A DNA stretch of 64,000 bases from Streptomyces sp. SID12501 (GTDB lineage Bacteria > Actinomycetota > Actinomycetes > Streptomycetales > Streptomycetaceae): positions 120,500 through 184,499 of the forward strand of contig NZ_JAAGLU010000021.1 in the NCBI RefSeq assembly GCF_010550245.1. Direction: 5' to 3'. The translations under genes and the position numbers were made by a program. Positions 7,313 to 17,211 of this stretch are shown here, one piece after another. Numbering within the stretch: position 1 is the stretch's first letter; each line of letters opens with the position of its first letter. Under the pieces are notes generated by a model. That model did no database searches and was not told where the DNA came from. It was given only the letters and a program-made list of their open reading frames with translations.

Positions 7313-8455
7313 TCAGCCCTTGACCATCTTGCTCTCGACGCCGGGGAATCCCTTGTCCCACCAGTGTCCGTAGCGCCGGTAGACGGCTGGATCGCGGTCG
7401 GCGAGCAGCGCGGACAGCTTCTCCGCCTCCTCGGTCAGACCTTGCCACTCGGCCTTGCCGAGTTTGCGGAAGGTGGTCAGTTCCAGCCCGCCGTCGGCCG
7501 CGCGCCACACTCCGGCGACCTGCCCGTCGACGAGCAGGCAGGGCAGCATGTCGCCGTTGCGCCGGACGACCAGCGGCCGGTACTCCTGGGGCATCACCCG
7601 CCCGGGGACAGCGTGGGCCAGCAGCGTGCTGTCCCACATCGGCAGCAGCCTCGGCGGCGCCGGGGTGTCCTCGTCGGGCACGGTTGCCCCTGCCAGGTCG
7701 AACAGGGCGGCGCGGCCCGGACCCGCCACCCGTACCACCTGGTCGCCGAGCTCGTGCAGCGCCTGGGTGATCACCGGGCGTCCCAGCAAGGTGAAACGGG
7801 CGAAGTCCTGGGCCGACGCGGGCCCGAACGCCCGCAGGTAGGAGAGCAACAGCCGCCGCACCCCAGCTGCCGTGTCCTGCGACGCGGACCCGGGGACCGC
7901 CGTGCGGGAGGCGAGGTAGGCGTTCGGCTGCGTGAACGACCACGGGCCGCCGGTCGGCGCATGATGTATCGGCGCGTACGTCCGCAGCGCCCACCACACG
8001 CGGTGCGCGTGCTCGCCGAACCGCCCCGTGACCTCCTCCTCCACCTCGGCGCCCGTACGGGGTCGCGCCAGGAACCCGGCAAGCTCCGGGAGCAGCGCGT
8101 CGGCGTCGGCGTGGGTCAGCTCTGTCGTGGTGAAGCGGCGGTCGTACAGCCGCGACGCCCGCAGCGTGCTCAGCATGGCGGCGTGGTAGGACGCGTAGTC
8201 CTCGGCGTGGACGGCGTGCAGCGTGATCCGCATGAGGGTCGCCTTCACGATCCGGCGGTCCGCGAACGCCGCATCGAGCTGTCCGGGCTCGAAATCCCGC
8301 AAGCGGTTCCACAGCGCCAGGTACGGCGACGCCGGTGTCTGCGCCTGCAGAGCGCAGACCCGGCGGACCGCCTCCGCCACATCAAGGCGCTGACGTTCGA
8401 GCAGGAGCTGACGGTCCAAGGTGGCCAGGGCGAGCCGTCGCGCGGTGAGGATCAC
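7313..8455 (-). CDS. winged-helix DNA-binding protein, AlkZ-like DNA glycosylase family (HTH_42/DUF1006)
   Basis: A 380-residue protein of the winged-helix HTH_42 family, which includes the AlkZ/YcaQ DNA glycosylases that unhook interstrand crosslinks and bulky alkyl adducts. Counted from GTG 8455, the sequence CALQAQTP places Gln at residues 37 and 39, matching the QxQ catalytic motif of the AlkZ-like subgroup rather than the QxD of YcaQ/AlkX. Further family hallmarks are FLARPRTGAEVE, the RTYAPIHHAPTGGPW stretch and LLPMWDSTLLAH in the C-terminal half. Starts further upstream (8554) add only a low-complexity extension. No crosslinking-agent cluster is adjacent. Confidence 0.85.
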   Translation of the reverse strand: MILTARRLALATLDRQLLLERQRLDVAEAVRRVCALQAQTPASPYLALWNRLRDFEPGQLDAAFADRRIVKATLMRITLHAVHAEDYASYHAAMLSTLRASRLYDRRFTTTELTHADADALLPELAGFLARPRTGAEVEEEVTGRFGEHAHRVWWALRTYAPIHHAPTGGPWSFTQPNAYLASRTAVPGSASQDTAAGVRRLLLSYLRAFGPASAQDFARFTLLGRPVITQALHELGDQVVRVAGPGRAALFDLAGATVPDEDTPAPPRLLPMWDSTLLAHAVPGRVMPQEYRPLVVRRNGDMLPCLLVDGQVAGVWRAADGGLELTTFRKLGKAEWQGLTEEAEKLSALLADRDPAVYRRYGHWWDKGFPGVESKMVKG

Positions 8456-8546
8456 GCCCCGGATTATGCCGCCCCCTCCCTCCCACACACAGACACGGGC
8501 GCCGGCCGCCGGAGCCGGCGATACCTGGTTGTGCGGGGGCCGGAAC

Positions 8547-8602
8547 AGACACACGCCGAAGCCCAGGCCGGGGAAACCGGACCTGGGCTTCGGCGTGTGT
8601 CT
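8547..8602. terminator. strong hairpin, two perfect 21-base arms
   Basis: Arms at 8547-8567 and 8582-8602 are exact reverse complements, separated by a 14-base loop. It lies downstream of the minus-strand old yellow enzyme gene (ends 8671) and just before the start of the next minus-strand gene, so it most likely insulates the two. Confidence 0.8.
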
Positions 8603-8625
8603 GCGGTGCCGGATACCGGATGCCC

Positions 8626-8660
8626 GGCGGCTGGCGGCTGGCGGCTGGCGGCTGGCGGCT
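8626..8660. repeat. five perfect tandem copies of a 7-base unit
   Basis: The unit GGCGGCT is repeated five times directly downstream of the old yellow enzyme stop codon. A 7-base unit count could vary between strains by slippage. Confidence 0.85.
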
Positions 8661-8670
8661 CAGCCGGCCA

Positions 8671-9795
8671 CTAGCTCAACGACCCCAGCGCCGCCGCCTC
8701 GTAAGCCTTCAGCTCGCCCGTCCTGTCCTCCAGGACCTTCGCCGCCCACTCCGGGTCCTGGAGCAGTGCGCGGCCGACCGCGACGAGGTCGAACTCCTCG
8801 TTCTCCAGGCGGTCCAGGAGGTCGTCGATGCTCCTGACCGGGGAGCCCTCGCCCGCGAAGCCGTTGATGAAGTCGCCGTCGAGGCCGACCGAGCCGACGG
8901 TGATCGTCGGCTTGCCGGTGAGCTTCTTCGTCCAGCCGGCCAGGTTGAGGTCCGAGCCGTCGAACTCCGGGAGCCAGTAACGGCGCGTGGAGGCGTGGAA
9001 GGCGTCGACGCCGGCCGCCGCGAGCGGGGTCAGGACCGACTCCAGCTCCTCGGGGGTCTCGGCGAGGCGCGCGTCGAAGGCGCCCGACTTCCACTGCGAG
9101 TACCGGAACAGGATCGGGAACGACGCGGACACGGCCCCGCGTACGGCGGCCACGATCTCCGCCGCGAACTTCGTACGGGCGACCGGGTCACCCCCGTACG
9201 CGTCCGTGCGGCGGTTGGTGCCGGCCCACAGGAACTGGTCGAGCAGGTAGCCGTGGGCGCCGTGCAGTTCGACTCCGTCGAAGCCGATGCGCTCGGCGGC
9301 CACCGCGGCCTCGACGAACGCGTCGATGACGTCGTCCAGGTCCTCCTGCGTCATCTCCTTGCCGAAACCGGCGGTGCCGTCCAGCCGCAGACCGGACGGG
9401 CCGACCGGCGGGGCGTCGGCGAACGGGGGCTGCCCGGCCTCCCTGACCATGCCGATGTGCCACAGCTGGGGCACGATCTTCCCGCCGGCCGCGTGCACGG
9501 CGTCGGCGACCTTCGCCCAGCCCGCGAGCTGCTCCTCGCCGTGGAAACGGGGGACGCCGTCGCTGTCACCGGCGGATTCGTGTCCGACGTAGGTGCCCTC
9601 GGTGACGATCAGACCGACCCCGGCGCCCGCGCGGCGCGAGTAGTACGAGGCAACGTTCTCGCCGGGGACGCCACCGGGCGAGAACTTGCGCGTCATCGGC
9701 GCCATCACGATCCGGTTCGGCACGGTCAGGCCGTTCAGCGTGACGGGGCGGGAGAGGATCTGGGCCGCGCGGGAGGTCTGGGTGGGGGCTGTCAC
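8671..9795 (-). CDS. old yellow enzyme family NADH:flavin oxidoreductase (alkene reductase)
   Basis: A 374-residue FMN-dependent TIM-barrel oxidoreductase, likely reducing activated C=C bonds of enals, enones or related electrophiles with NAD(P)H. Visible hallmarks: RIVMAPMTRKF near the N-terminus, VPQLWHIG, the substrate-binding ELHGAHGYLLDQFL segment (the ligand residue pair is His-Ala-His-like), and the phosphate-binding VAVGRALLQDPEWA end. The GTG start at 9795 is chosen because AAGGAG precedes it at 8 bases; a longer frame to 9864 lacks a site. The transcript ends at the perfect hairpin at 8547-8602. Confidence 0.93.
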   Translation of the reverse strand: MTAPTQTSRAAQILSRPVTLNGLTVPNRIVMAPMTRKFSPGGVPGENVASYYSRRAGAGVGLIVTEGTYVGHESAGDSDGVPRFHGEEQLAGWAKVADAVHAAGGKIVPQLWHIGMVREAGQPPFADAPPVGPSGLRLDGTAGFGKEMTQEDLDDVIDAFVEAAVAAERIGFDGVELHGAHGYLLDQFLWAGTNRRTDAYGGDPVARTKFAAEIVAAVRGAVSASFPILFRYSQWKSGAFDARLAETPEELESVLTPLAAAGVDAFHASTRRYWLPEFDGSDLNLAGWTKKLTGKPTITVGSVGLDGDFINGFAGEGSPVRSIDDLLDRLENEEFDLVAVGRALLQDPEWAAKVLEDRTGELKAYEAAALGSLS

Positions 9796-9960
9796 GTGGG
9801 GGCTCCTTGGGAGGGGACGGGAGATGAGCGGAGGTGCGGGTGCAATTGCTTGCATGTGCATCAACTACGTTCCTCCGGTCCTCCATTCCGGCCCGCCGGG
9901 GATGCCTCCTGTGATCCCCGCCACTGTGCGCGCCGCGACCTCGGAGGTCCCGCAAACGCC

Positions 9961-10003
9961 CGAGGGCGGCACCCTCCTCGTAAGGAGAAGGGTGCCGCCC
10001 TCG
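9961..10003 (-). terminator. groEL terminator, perfect 15-base arms
   Basis: Arms 9961-9975 and 9989-10003 are exact complements around a 13-base loop, 32 bases after the groEL stop codon. Confidence 0.85.
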
Positions 10004-10034
10004 GTACGAAGGACAGTGATCAACCAGAGGTCGA

Positions 10035-11663
<1,629 letters not shown>

Positions 11664-11790
11664 GTGAAGTGGTCCTCCCGGACTGGGGTGGATTGCTCCG
11701 GACCGCGCTGGCGCCCGCGACGGACGGCCTGCCTGCCTCGGTGATTCCTTGCACCACCTGGCCTGCGGGCCTCACCCACCCGGTCCTTCG

Positions 11791-11817
11791 GTAGCACTCT
11801 CACCTTCAGAGTGCTAA
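11791..11817 (-). promoter_or_regulatory. CIRCE element 1 (HrcA operator)
   Basis: GTAGCACTC-N9-GAGTGCTAA on the plus strand matches the CIRCE consensus TTAGCACTC-N9-GAGTGCTAA at 17 of 18 arm positions. It lies about 130 bases upstream of the groEL2 start. Confidence 0.93.
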
Positions 11818-11826
11818 CGCCAATGA

Positions 11827-11853
11827 TTAGCACTCGCCCCTGCCGAGTGCAAG
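11827..11853 (-). promoter_or_regulatory. CIRCE element 2 (HrcA operator), degenerate right arm
   Basis: TTAGCACTC-N9-GAGTGCAAG: the left arm is perfect and the right arm keeps seven of nine bases. It is only 9 bases from element 1, so two HrcA dimers could bind side by side. Confidence 0.85.
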
Positions 11854-11943
11854 CGGCTCTCGAAGATCCGCAGGTGAACAGGGGGGCGCCTACGGGCCGG
11901 TAGGCACGTCGACGGACATGCCTCGCGTTGCCGACGGACATGC

Positions 11944-11989
11944 CGATGGGCCCGCACCCCGTGAGGTCCCACGGAGTACGAGCCCATCG
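11944..11989 (-). terminator. hairpin after the cold-shock gene
   Basis: CGATGGGC and GCCCATCG arms enclose an inner CCGTG/CACGG stem. It is 54 bases past the stop of the minus-strand cold-shock gene. Confidence 0.65.
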
Positions 11990-12042
11990 AATCCTTCAAT
12001 GAAGGAAGAAGAACGTCGCTTGCGATGCGCCGGCGCGTTGCT

Positions 12043-12249
12043 TCAGCTGGTCGCCAGACGGACCATGTCCGCCTGCGGCCCCTTCTGGCCCTGCGAGATC
12101 TCGAAATCGACCCGCTGACCTTCCTCGAGGGTGCGGTAGCCGTCCATCTGAATCGCGCTGTAGTGGACGAAAACATCCGCACCACCGTCGACCGCGATGA
12201 AGCCGTACCCCTTCTCCGCGTTGAACCACTTGACGGTGCCCTGAGCCAT
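12043..12249 (-). CDS. cold-shock protein, CspA family
   Basis: A 68-residue single cold-shock domain that binds single-stranded RNA and DNA. Both nucleic-acid-binding motifs are present: KGYGFI (RNP1) and VFVHYSAI (RNP2), after the usual MAQGTVKWFNAEKG start. The ATG at 12249 is preceded by GGGGAG at correct spacing. It is monocistronic with more than 200 bases of relatively AT-rich upstream sequence, suggesting a long 5' leader of the type that lets csp mRNAs respond to cold. Confidence 0.96.
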   Translation of the reverse strand: MAQGTVKWFNAEKGYGFIAVDGGADVFVHYSAIQMDGYRTLEEGQRVDFEISQGQKGPQADMVRLATS

Positions 12250-12279
12250 GCCTAACTCCCCTATTACTGGCCCTTGCAC

Positions 12280-12604
12280 GGATCCGCACTTCGCGAATCC
12301 GGGTCAGACCTCACCCCCCCAACCGGTGGAGGTGTGCGCCGGAACGCGTCGACCGCGGCCGAATGTATCTGCCCAACTGCCCTCTGCAACAGGTCAATCG
12401 GACGAGAAATCCGGGCACACCAGGTCAGCAAATATGCAGAGAATTCACGCGGATTCAGGGCAAGGCGGGCCCCACAAAGAGAACAAAAAACGCAAAAGGC
12501 CTGCACACTTTGGCTACTTCTCGTTGGGTGCGCGGCAGGAATTAATACGCGTGTGACGAGCGAAGTGGTGCGGCTTCCCCAACTGTACCGCGCTCAACCA
12601 TACA
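12280..12604. other. intergenic region upstream of the cold-shock gene, no gene seen
   Basis: About 325 bases, clearly less GC-rich than the surroundings (A-rich around 12480-12500). Short frames here lack ribosome binding sites and coding bias. Most likely it holds the promoter and leader of the minus-strand cold-shock gene. Confidence 0.5.
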
Positions 12605-12643
12605 GAATTGCCCCCTCCACTTCTCTCGCGGAGGGGGCAATTC
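12605..12643 (-). terminator. strong hairpin terminating the thrC-sulfur carrier unit
   Basis: Perfect 14-base arms (12605-12618 and 12630-12643) with an 11-base loop, about 70 bases beyond the stop of the small MoaD/ThiS-like gene. Confidence 0.85.
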
Positions 12644-12711
12644 GATGAACTCTCGGTAATCGATGTTACCGACGGTTACTACTGGCGGGTATCAACGGGT
12701 CCCGACGGGTC

Positions 12712-12987
12712 TCAGCCGCCGGCGACGGCCGGAATGATCGACACACCCGCACCGTCCGGCGTCGCCGTCTCCAGCCCCTGCTCGAAGCGGACGTCGTCGT
12801 CGTTGACGTACACGTTGACGAAGCGCCGCAGCTTGCCCTGATCGTCGAGCACGCGGGCGGCGATCCCGGTGTGGTTCTTCTCCAGATCGGCGATCACTTC
12901 GGCGAGGGTCCCGCCCTCGGCAGCCACCTCGGCCTGCCCGCCGGTGTAGGTACGCAGGATGGTGGGGATGCGGACGGAAACGCTCAC
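12712..12987 (-). CDS. CysO-like sulfur carrier protein (MoaD/ThiS family)
   Basis: A 91-residue ubiquitin-fold sulfur carrier ending in the essential Gly-Gly tail (IIPAVAGG). It starts MSVSVRIPTILRTYTGG and contains RRFVNVYVNDDDVR, both close to mycobacterial CysO, whose C-terminal thiocarboxylate donates sulfur for cysteine synthesis. In mycobacteria CysO is paired with the synthase CysM and the protease Mec. Here the neighbour upstream in the same direction is threonine synthase (13105-14433), separated by a repeat element. Role in cysteine formation is inferred from family. Confidence 0.88.
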   Translation of the reverse strand: MSVSVRIPTILRTYTGGQAEVAAEGGTLAEVIADLEKNHTGIAARVLDDQGKLRRFVNVYVNDDDVRFEQGLETATPDGAGVSIIPAVAGG

Positions 12988-13010
12988 GATGTGACCTCCC
13001 GGTCAGGTAG

Positions 13011-13089
13011 GCGCCCTGAAGGGGCGCGGGGCTGTGCTGAATTTGCGGCTACCGCCGCGTGGGCGCGACCAGCCCTCACGGACCCGCAG
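13011..13089. repeat. interspersed Streptomyces intergenic repeat, copy 1
   Basis: The sequence has a GGGGCGCGGGGCT core, a TGCGGCT...CCGCCGCG palindrome and an end GGGCGCGACCAGCC...GACCCGCAG. It matches a copy at 42640-42745 closely and a shorter version at 22313-22355. It lies between thrC and the sulfur carrier gene. Confidence 0.8.
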
Positions 13090-13104
13090 CCGAAAAACGA
13101 CCTC

Positions 13105-14433
13105 TTAACCAAGCCCAGCTTCCCGGAACGACTCAAGACTGGGCCGGATCGTCGCGGTCAGCCCGGTATCGGCCACCGCGTCCAGCGTCTTGAGACCGTC
13201 CCCGGTGTTCAGCACGACGGTCGTGAGGGTCGGGTCCAGCAGCCCGTTCTCGATCAGCTTCTTCGCCACACCCACGGTCACACCACCGGCGGTCTCCGCG
13301 AAGATCCCCTCCGTACGCGCGAGCAGCCGAATCGCCTCGACCACCTGCTCGTCGTTCACGTCCTCCACCGCCCCGCCGGTCCGCCGCGCGATGTCCAGCA
13401 CGTACGGCCCGTCCGCCGGGTTGCCGATCGCCAGCGACTTGGCGATGGTGTTGGGCTTCTGCGGCCGTACGACGTCGTGCCCGGCCTTGTAGGCCACGGA
13501 CACCGGCGAGCAGCCCTCCGCCTGGGCGCCGAAGATCTTGTACGGCTTGTCGGGGACCAGCCCGAGCTTGATCAGCTCCTGCAGACCCTTGTCGATCTTC
13601 GTGAGCTGCGACCCGGAGGCGATGGGCACGACGAGCTGGTCGGGCAGCTGCCAGCCGAGCTGCTCGCAGATCTCGTACGCCAGGGTCTTGCTGCCCTCCG
13701 CGTAGTAGGGGCGCAGGTTGACGTTGACGAAACCCCAGCCCTCGCCGGCCGGGTCGCCGATCAGCTCGGAGCAGAAGCGGTTCACGTCGTCGTAGTTGCC
13801 CTCGATGCCGATGAGCTCGCCGCCGTACACCGCGGCCATGACGACCTTGCCCTGCTCCAGGTCGTGCGGGATGAACACGCAGGAGCGGAAACCGGCCCGG
13901 GCGCCGCCGGCGCCGACCGCGCCGGCCAGGTTGCCCGTGGAGGAGCAGGAGAGGGTGGTGAAGTTGAAGGCGCGGGCGGCCTCGATGGCCTGGGCGACGA
14001 CCCGGTCCTTGAAGGAGTGGGTCGGGTTGCCGGAGTCGTCCTTGACGAAGAGCTTGCCGGCGTCGACACCCAGCTCGCGGGCGAGGTTGTCGGCCTTGAC
14101 GAGCTTCGTCCAGCCGGGGTTGATGTTCGGCTTCTCGGCGACGTTCGCGGGGACGGGCAGAAGGGGCGCGTAGCGCCAGATGTTCGCGGGTCCCGCTTCG
14201 ATGCGCTTACGGAGTTCCTCGGTGTCGGCCGCCGAATGGATGCCGAAGTCGTAGGCGATCTCCAGCGGGCCGAAACACTCCTCGCAGGCGAACACCGGAC
14301 CGAGCGGGACACGGTGGCCGCATTCGCGGCAGGAGAGCGCCACGGCGGGACCGAGATCGACAGGGGTGACGGAGCCGGCGGTGACGGAGCCGGAAGTGGT
14401 GCTCTCGGTGCTCAGAGCAGTTTGCGCAGCCAT
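13105..14433 (-). CDS. thrC: threonine synthase
   Basis: A 442-residue PLP enzyme converting O-phosphohomoserine to threonine, the last step of the pathway. An N-terminal zinc-ribbon-like segment (CRECGH...CEECFG, residues about 35-53) is followed by the PLP-lysine motif PTHSFKDR, the CSSTGNLAGAVGA phosphate-binding region and GSQLTKIDKG. Length is typical. It begins at ATG 14433 and is the first gene of a unit with the CysO-like carrier. The divergent gpgS gene shares the upstream region. Confidence 0.96.
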   Translation of the reverse strand: MAAQTALSTESTTSGSVTAGSVTPVDLGPAVALSCRECGHRVPLGPVFACEECFGPLEIAYDFGIHSAADTEELRKRIEAGPANIWRYAPLLPVPANVAEKPNINPGWTKLVKADNLARELGVDAGKLFVKDDSGNPTHSFKDRVVAQAIEAARAFNFTTLSCSSTGNLAGAVGAGGARAGFRSCVFIPHDLEQGKVVMAAVYGGELIGIEGNYDDVNRFCSELIGDPAGEGWGFVNVNLRPYYAEGSKTLAYEICEQLGWQLPDQLVVPIASGSQLTKIDKGLQELIKLGLVPDKPYKIFGAQAEGCSPVSVAYKAGHDVVRPQKPNTIAKSLAIGNPADGPYVLDIARRTGGAVEDVNDEQVVEAIRLLARTEGIFAETAGGVTVGVAKKLIENGLLDPTLTTVVLNTGDGLKTLDAVADTGLTATIRPSLESFREAGLG

Positions 14434-14756
14434 GGAGGCGAAGCCCTTTCCTCATCTTCCTCACGACGCGTTTCGCCATGAGACGGATTTGGCACCTTCC
14501 CGAGCCGGGAGCCTCGCCACATGACTGCGACAGGATCGGCTGGAGGGTTGCCGGGGCTTCATCGGGCCGTATCCCTCTGCCCCTCTGGATGAGCGGTATG
14601 AAGTTGTGAGGTTGTGAACACCGATGACCTCGGACATGCGATGGTCACCCGCGTTGTTCAAGACTGTAACCGAAGGCTTGGATGGTGGTGGGAGCCGTCC
14701 GAACCGCGAGATAGAAGATCGCGCTTCCCCCCATGCAACGTAAGGGAGAGCCGCAC
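14434..14756. other. divergent promoter region between thrC and gpgS
   Basis: 323 bases with no credible gene. It contains a direct GTTGTGA repeat near 14600 and moderate GC, fitting promoters for thrC on the minus strand and gpgS on the plus strand. No riboswitch or tRNA was recognised. Confidence 0.5.
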
Positions 14757-15701
14757 GTGCTGGAAGACGTCGAGCGCTGGCTGAACACCCGCTCCTGGTC
14801 CGTTGGCGACCGCCCGCTGAAGAAGATCGTCGCCGCGAAGCGTTCCTCGAACGCCACGGTGAGTGTCGTACTGCCCGCACTCAACGAGGAGGAGACGGTC
14901 GGCGAGATCGTCGCCGTCATCCGCCGCGACCTGATGCTGAAGGTCCCGCTCGTCGACGAGATCGTCGTCATCGACTCGGGGTCGACCGACCGCACCTCCG
15001 AGGTGGCCGCCGCGGCGGGCGCCCGGGTCGTCCACCGCGACGACATACTGCCGCGCATCCCGGCCGTGCCGGGCAAGGGCGAGGTGCTGTGGCGCTCACT
15101 CCTGGTCACCAGCGGGGACATCGTCTGCTTCATCGACGCGGACCTGAAGGAGTTCTCGTCGGACTTCGTCTCCGGGATCGTGGGCCCACTGCTCACGGAC
15201 CCGGGTGTCGACCTCGTCAAGGCGATGTACGACCGCCCGCTCGGCCAGGCGGCCGGCCAGGGCGGCCGGGTGACGGAACTCATGGCCCGGCCCCTCCTCA
15301 ACATGCACTGGCCGCAGCTCGCCGGCTTCGTCCAGCCGCTCGGCGGCGAGTACGCGGCCCGCCGCTCGCTCCTCGAACAGCTCCCGTTCCCCGTCGGCTA
15401 CGGCGTGGAACTGGGCATGCTGATCGACTCCCTGCATCTGGTGGGCCTGGACGCGTTGGCGCAGGTCGACGTGGGTGTGCGCAAGCATCGTCACCAGGAC
15501 GGCCGGGCCCTGGGCCGGATGTCCGCCGCGATCTACCGCACCGCGCAGCTCCGGCTGGCCCGGGGCCATCTGATCCGCCCGTCGATCACCCAGTTCGAGC
15601 GCGGAGAGGACGGTTTCGAGCCTCGTACGTACTCGGTGGACACGGAGGAACGGCCGCCGATGGTCGACGTCGCGGAGTACGCGAGGCGGAAGGCCGCGTA
15701 G
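14757..15701 (+). CDS. gpgS: glucosyl-3-phosphoglycerate synthase
   Basis: A 314-residue retaining glycosyltransferase that joins glucose from UDP-glucose to 3-phosphoglycerate, giving the precursor of glucosylglycerate and, in mycobacteria, of methylglucose polysaccharides. Hallmarks: VVLPALNEEETVGEIV, the metal-binding IDSGSTDRT and FIDADLKEF, PGKGEVLWRSL, and GGEYAARRSLLEQLPFPVGYGVELGML. GTG 14757 is chosen because AAGGGAG sits 6-7 bases upstream, whereas the ATG at 14733 has no site. The trehalose genes otsA and otsB follow, making this a compatible-solute locus. Confidence 0.92.
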   Translation: MLEDVERWLNTRSWSVGDRPLKKIVAAKRSSNATVSVVLPALNEEETVGEIVAVIRRDLMLKVPLVDEIVVIDSGSTDRTSEVAAAAGARVVHRDDILPRIPAVPGKGEVLWRSLLVTSGDIVCFIDADLKEFSSDFVSGIVGPLLTDPGVDLVKAMYDRPLGQAAGQGGRVTELMARPLLNMHWPQLAGFVQPLGGEYAARRSLLEQLPFPVGYGVELGMLIDSLHLVGLDALAQVDVGVRKHRHQDGRALGRMSAAIYRTAQLRLARGHLIRPSITQFERGEDGFEPRTYSVDTEERPPMVDVAEYARRKAA

Positions 15702-15789
15702 CGCGCACGGCGACTTCGTCGGGCTTGTATACGGCTGATGCGTACGCTCGTACGTTTGATTGTTTCCGGGCCGGGCTAGGTTGTGGCGT

Positions 15790-17208
15790 ATGGCTTCCAC
15801 GGCTTCCATGCAGGTACTGGTCGCGTCCAACCGAGGCCCGGTCTCGTACGAGGTGCAGGAGGACGGCTCGCTGACCGCCAGGCGCGGCGGCGGCGGGCTG
15901 GTCTCCGGCCTGTCCGCGATCGGCACCGACACGGGCTCCCTGTGGGTGTGCTCGGCACTGTCCGACGGCGACCGCGAGGCGGTGCGGCGCTCTCACGGCG
16001 GCCGGCGGCTGTCCGTGGACGCGACCGGCGGGCAGCACGTACGCATGCTGGACATCGACGAGACGGTGCACTCCGACGCCTACAACGGCATCGCCAACTC
16101 GGTGCTGTGGTTCGTGAACCACATGCTGTACCAGACCCCGCTGGAGCCGGTCTTCGACGCGGAGTTCCGGCGCCAGTGGGCGTCGTACGAGGCCTACAAC
16201 CGCGCGTTCGCCCAGGCGCTGGCGGCCGAGGCGGCCGAGGGCGCGTCGGTGGTGGTCCAGGACTACCACCTGTGCCTGGTCCCGGGCATGCTGCGCGAGC
16301 TGCGCCCCGACCTCCGCATCGGCCACTTCTCGCACACGCCGTGGGCGCCCGCGGACTACTTCCGGATGCTGCCGTACGACATCTCCGGGCAGCTTCTGCG
16401 CGGCATGCTCGGCGCGGACCGCCTCGGCTTCCTCACCCGGCGGTGGGCCGACGCGTTCACCGCCTGCTGTACGGACCTGATCGGCGGCGTCGGCGACACG
16501 CGGATCGGGGTGCACGGTCTTGGCGCGGACGCGGACTTCCTGCGCAGGCGCGCGCACGAGCCGGACGTCGAGGAGCGGATGGCCGCCCTGCGGGCGGAGA
16601 TCGGCGGGGTCGGCCGCAAGACGATCGTGCGGGTGGACCGTACCGAGCTGTCGAAGAACATCGTGCGGGGCCTGCTGGCGTACCGGCAGCTGCTGGAGGA
16701 CCGCCCGGAGTGGCGGGAGCGGGTCGTGCACGTGGCGTTCGCGTACCCCTCCCGGCAGGATCTCGCCGTCTACCGCGACTACACGGCCGAGGTGCAGCGG
16801 GTGGCGGACGCCATCAACAAGGAGTACGGAACAGCGACTTGGACCCCGGTCGTCCTCCACGTCAAGGACGACTTCGCCCGCTCCCTGGCCGCCTACCGCC
16901 TCGCCGACGTGGCCCTCGTCAACCCCATCCGCGACGGCATGAACCTCGTCGCCAAGGAGATCCCGGTGGTCTCCGACGAGGGGTGCGCGCTGGTGCTGTC
17001 CCGGGAGGCGGGGGCGTACGAGGAGCTGGGCGAGGACGCGATCGTGGTGAACCCGTACGACGTGACGCAGACCGCGCGGGCGCTGGAGGAGGCGCTGAAC
17101 ATGGGGGCAGGCGAACGGGCGGAGCGCACGAAGCGGCTGGCCGCGGCGGCGACCGCGCTCCCGCCGGCCCAGTGGTTCCTGGACCAGTTGAACGCGCTCG
17201 CCGACTGA
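15790..17208 (+). CDS. otsA: alpha,alpha-trehalose-phosphate synthase
   Basis: A 472-residue GT20 enzyme making trehalose-6-phosphate from a nucleotide-glucose and glucose-6-phosphate. Conserved blocks include VASNRGPVSYE at the N-terminus, VVQDYHLCLVPGMLR, GHFSHTPWAP, the DRTELSKNI loop and DGMNLVAKE near the C-terminus, all sugar- or phosphate-binding motifs of the family. It ends 3 bases before the end of otsB, which is on the opposite strand, so the two pathway genes converge tail to tail instead of forming an operon. Start at ATG 15790 fits homologues, although its ribosome binding site is weak. Confidence 0.96.
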   Translation: MASTASMQVLVASNRGPVSYEVQEDGSLTARRGGGGLVSGLSAIGTDTGSLWVCSALSDGDREAVRRSHGGRRLSVDATGGQHVRMLDIDETVHSDAYNGIANSVLWFVNHMLYQTPLEPVFDAEFRRQWASYEAYNRAFAQALAAEAAEGASVVVQDYHLCLVPGMLRELRPDLRIGHFSHTPWAPADYFRMLPYDISGQLLRGMLGADRLGFLTRRWADAFTACCTDLIGGVGDTRIGVHGLGADADFLRRRAHEPDVEERMAALRAEIGGVGRKTIVRVDRTELSKNIVRGLLAYRQLLEDRPEWRERVVHVAFAYPSRQDLAVYRDYTAEVQRVADAINKEYGTATWTPVVLHVKDDFARSLAAYRLADVALVNPIRDGMNLVAKEIPVVSDEGCALVLSREAGAYEELGEDAIVVNPYDVTQTARALEEALNMGAGERAERTKRLAAAATALPPAQWFLDQLNALAD

Positions 17209-17211
17209 CGA

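Noticed and set aside
8547..8660. CRISPR-like repeats
   Set aside because: The 7-base units are adjacent without spacers and the larger repeat is a simple inverted terminator.
12280..12604. Riboswitch or 6S-like RNA upstream of the cold-shock gene
   Set aside because: The AT-richer stretch has no recognisable conserved riboswitch core; a plain long leader is the simpler reading.
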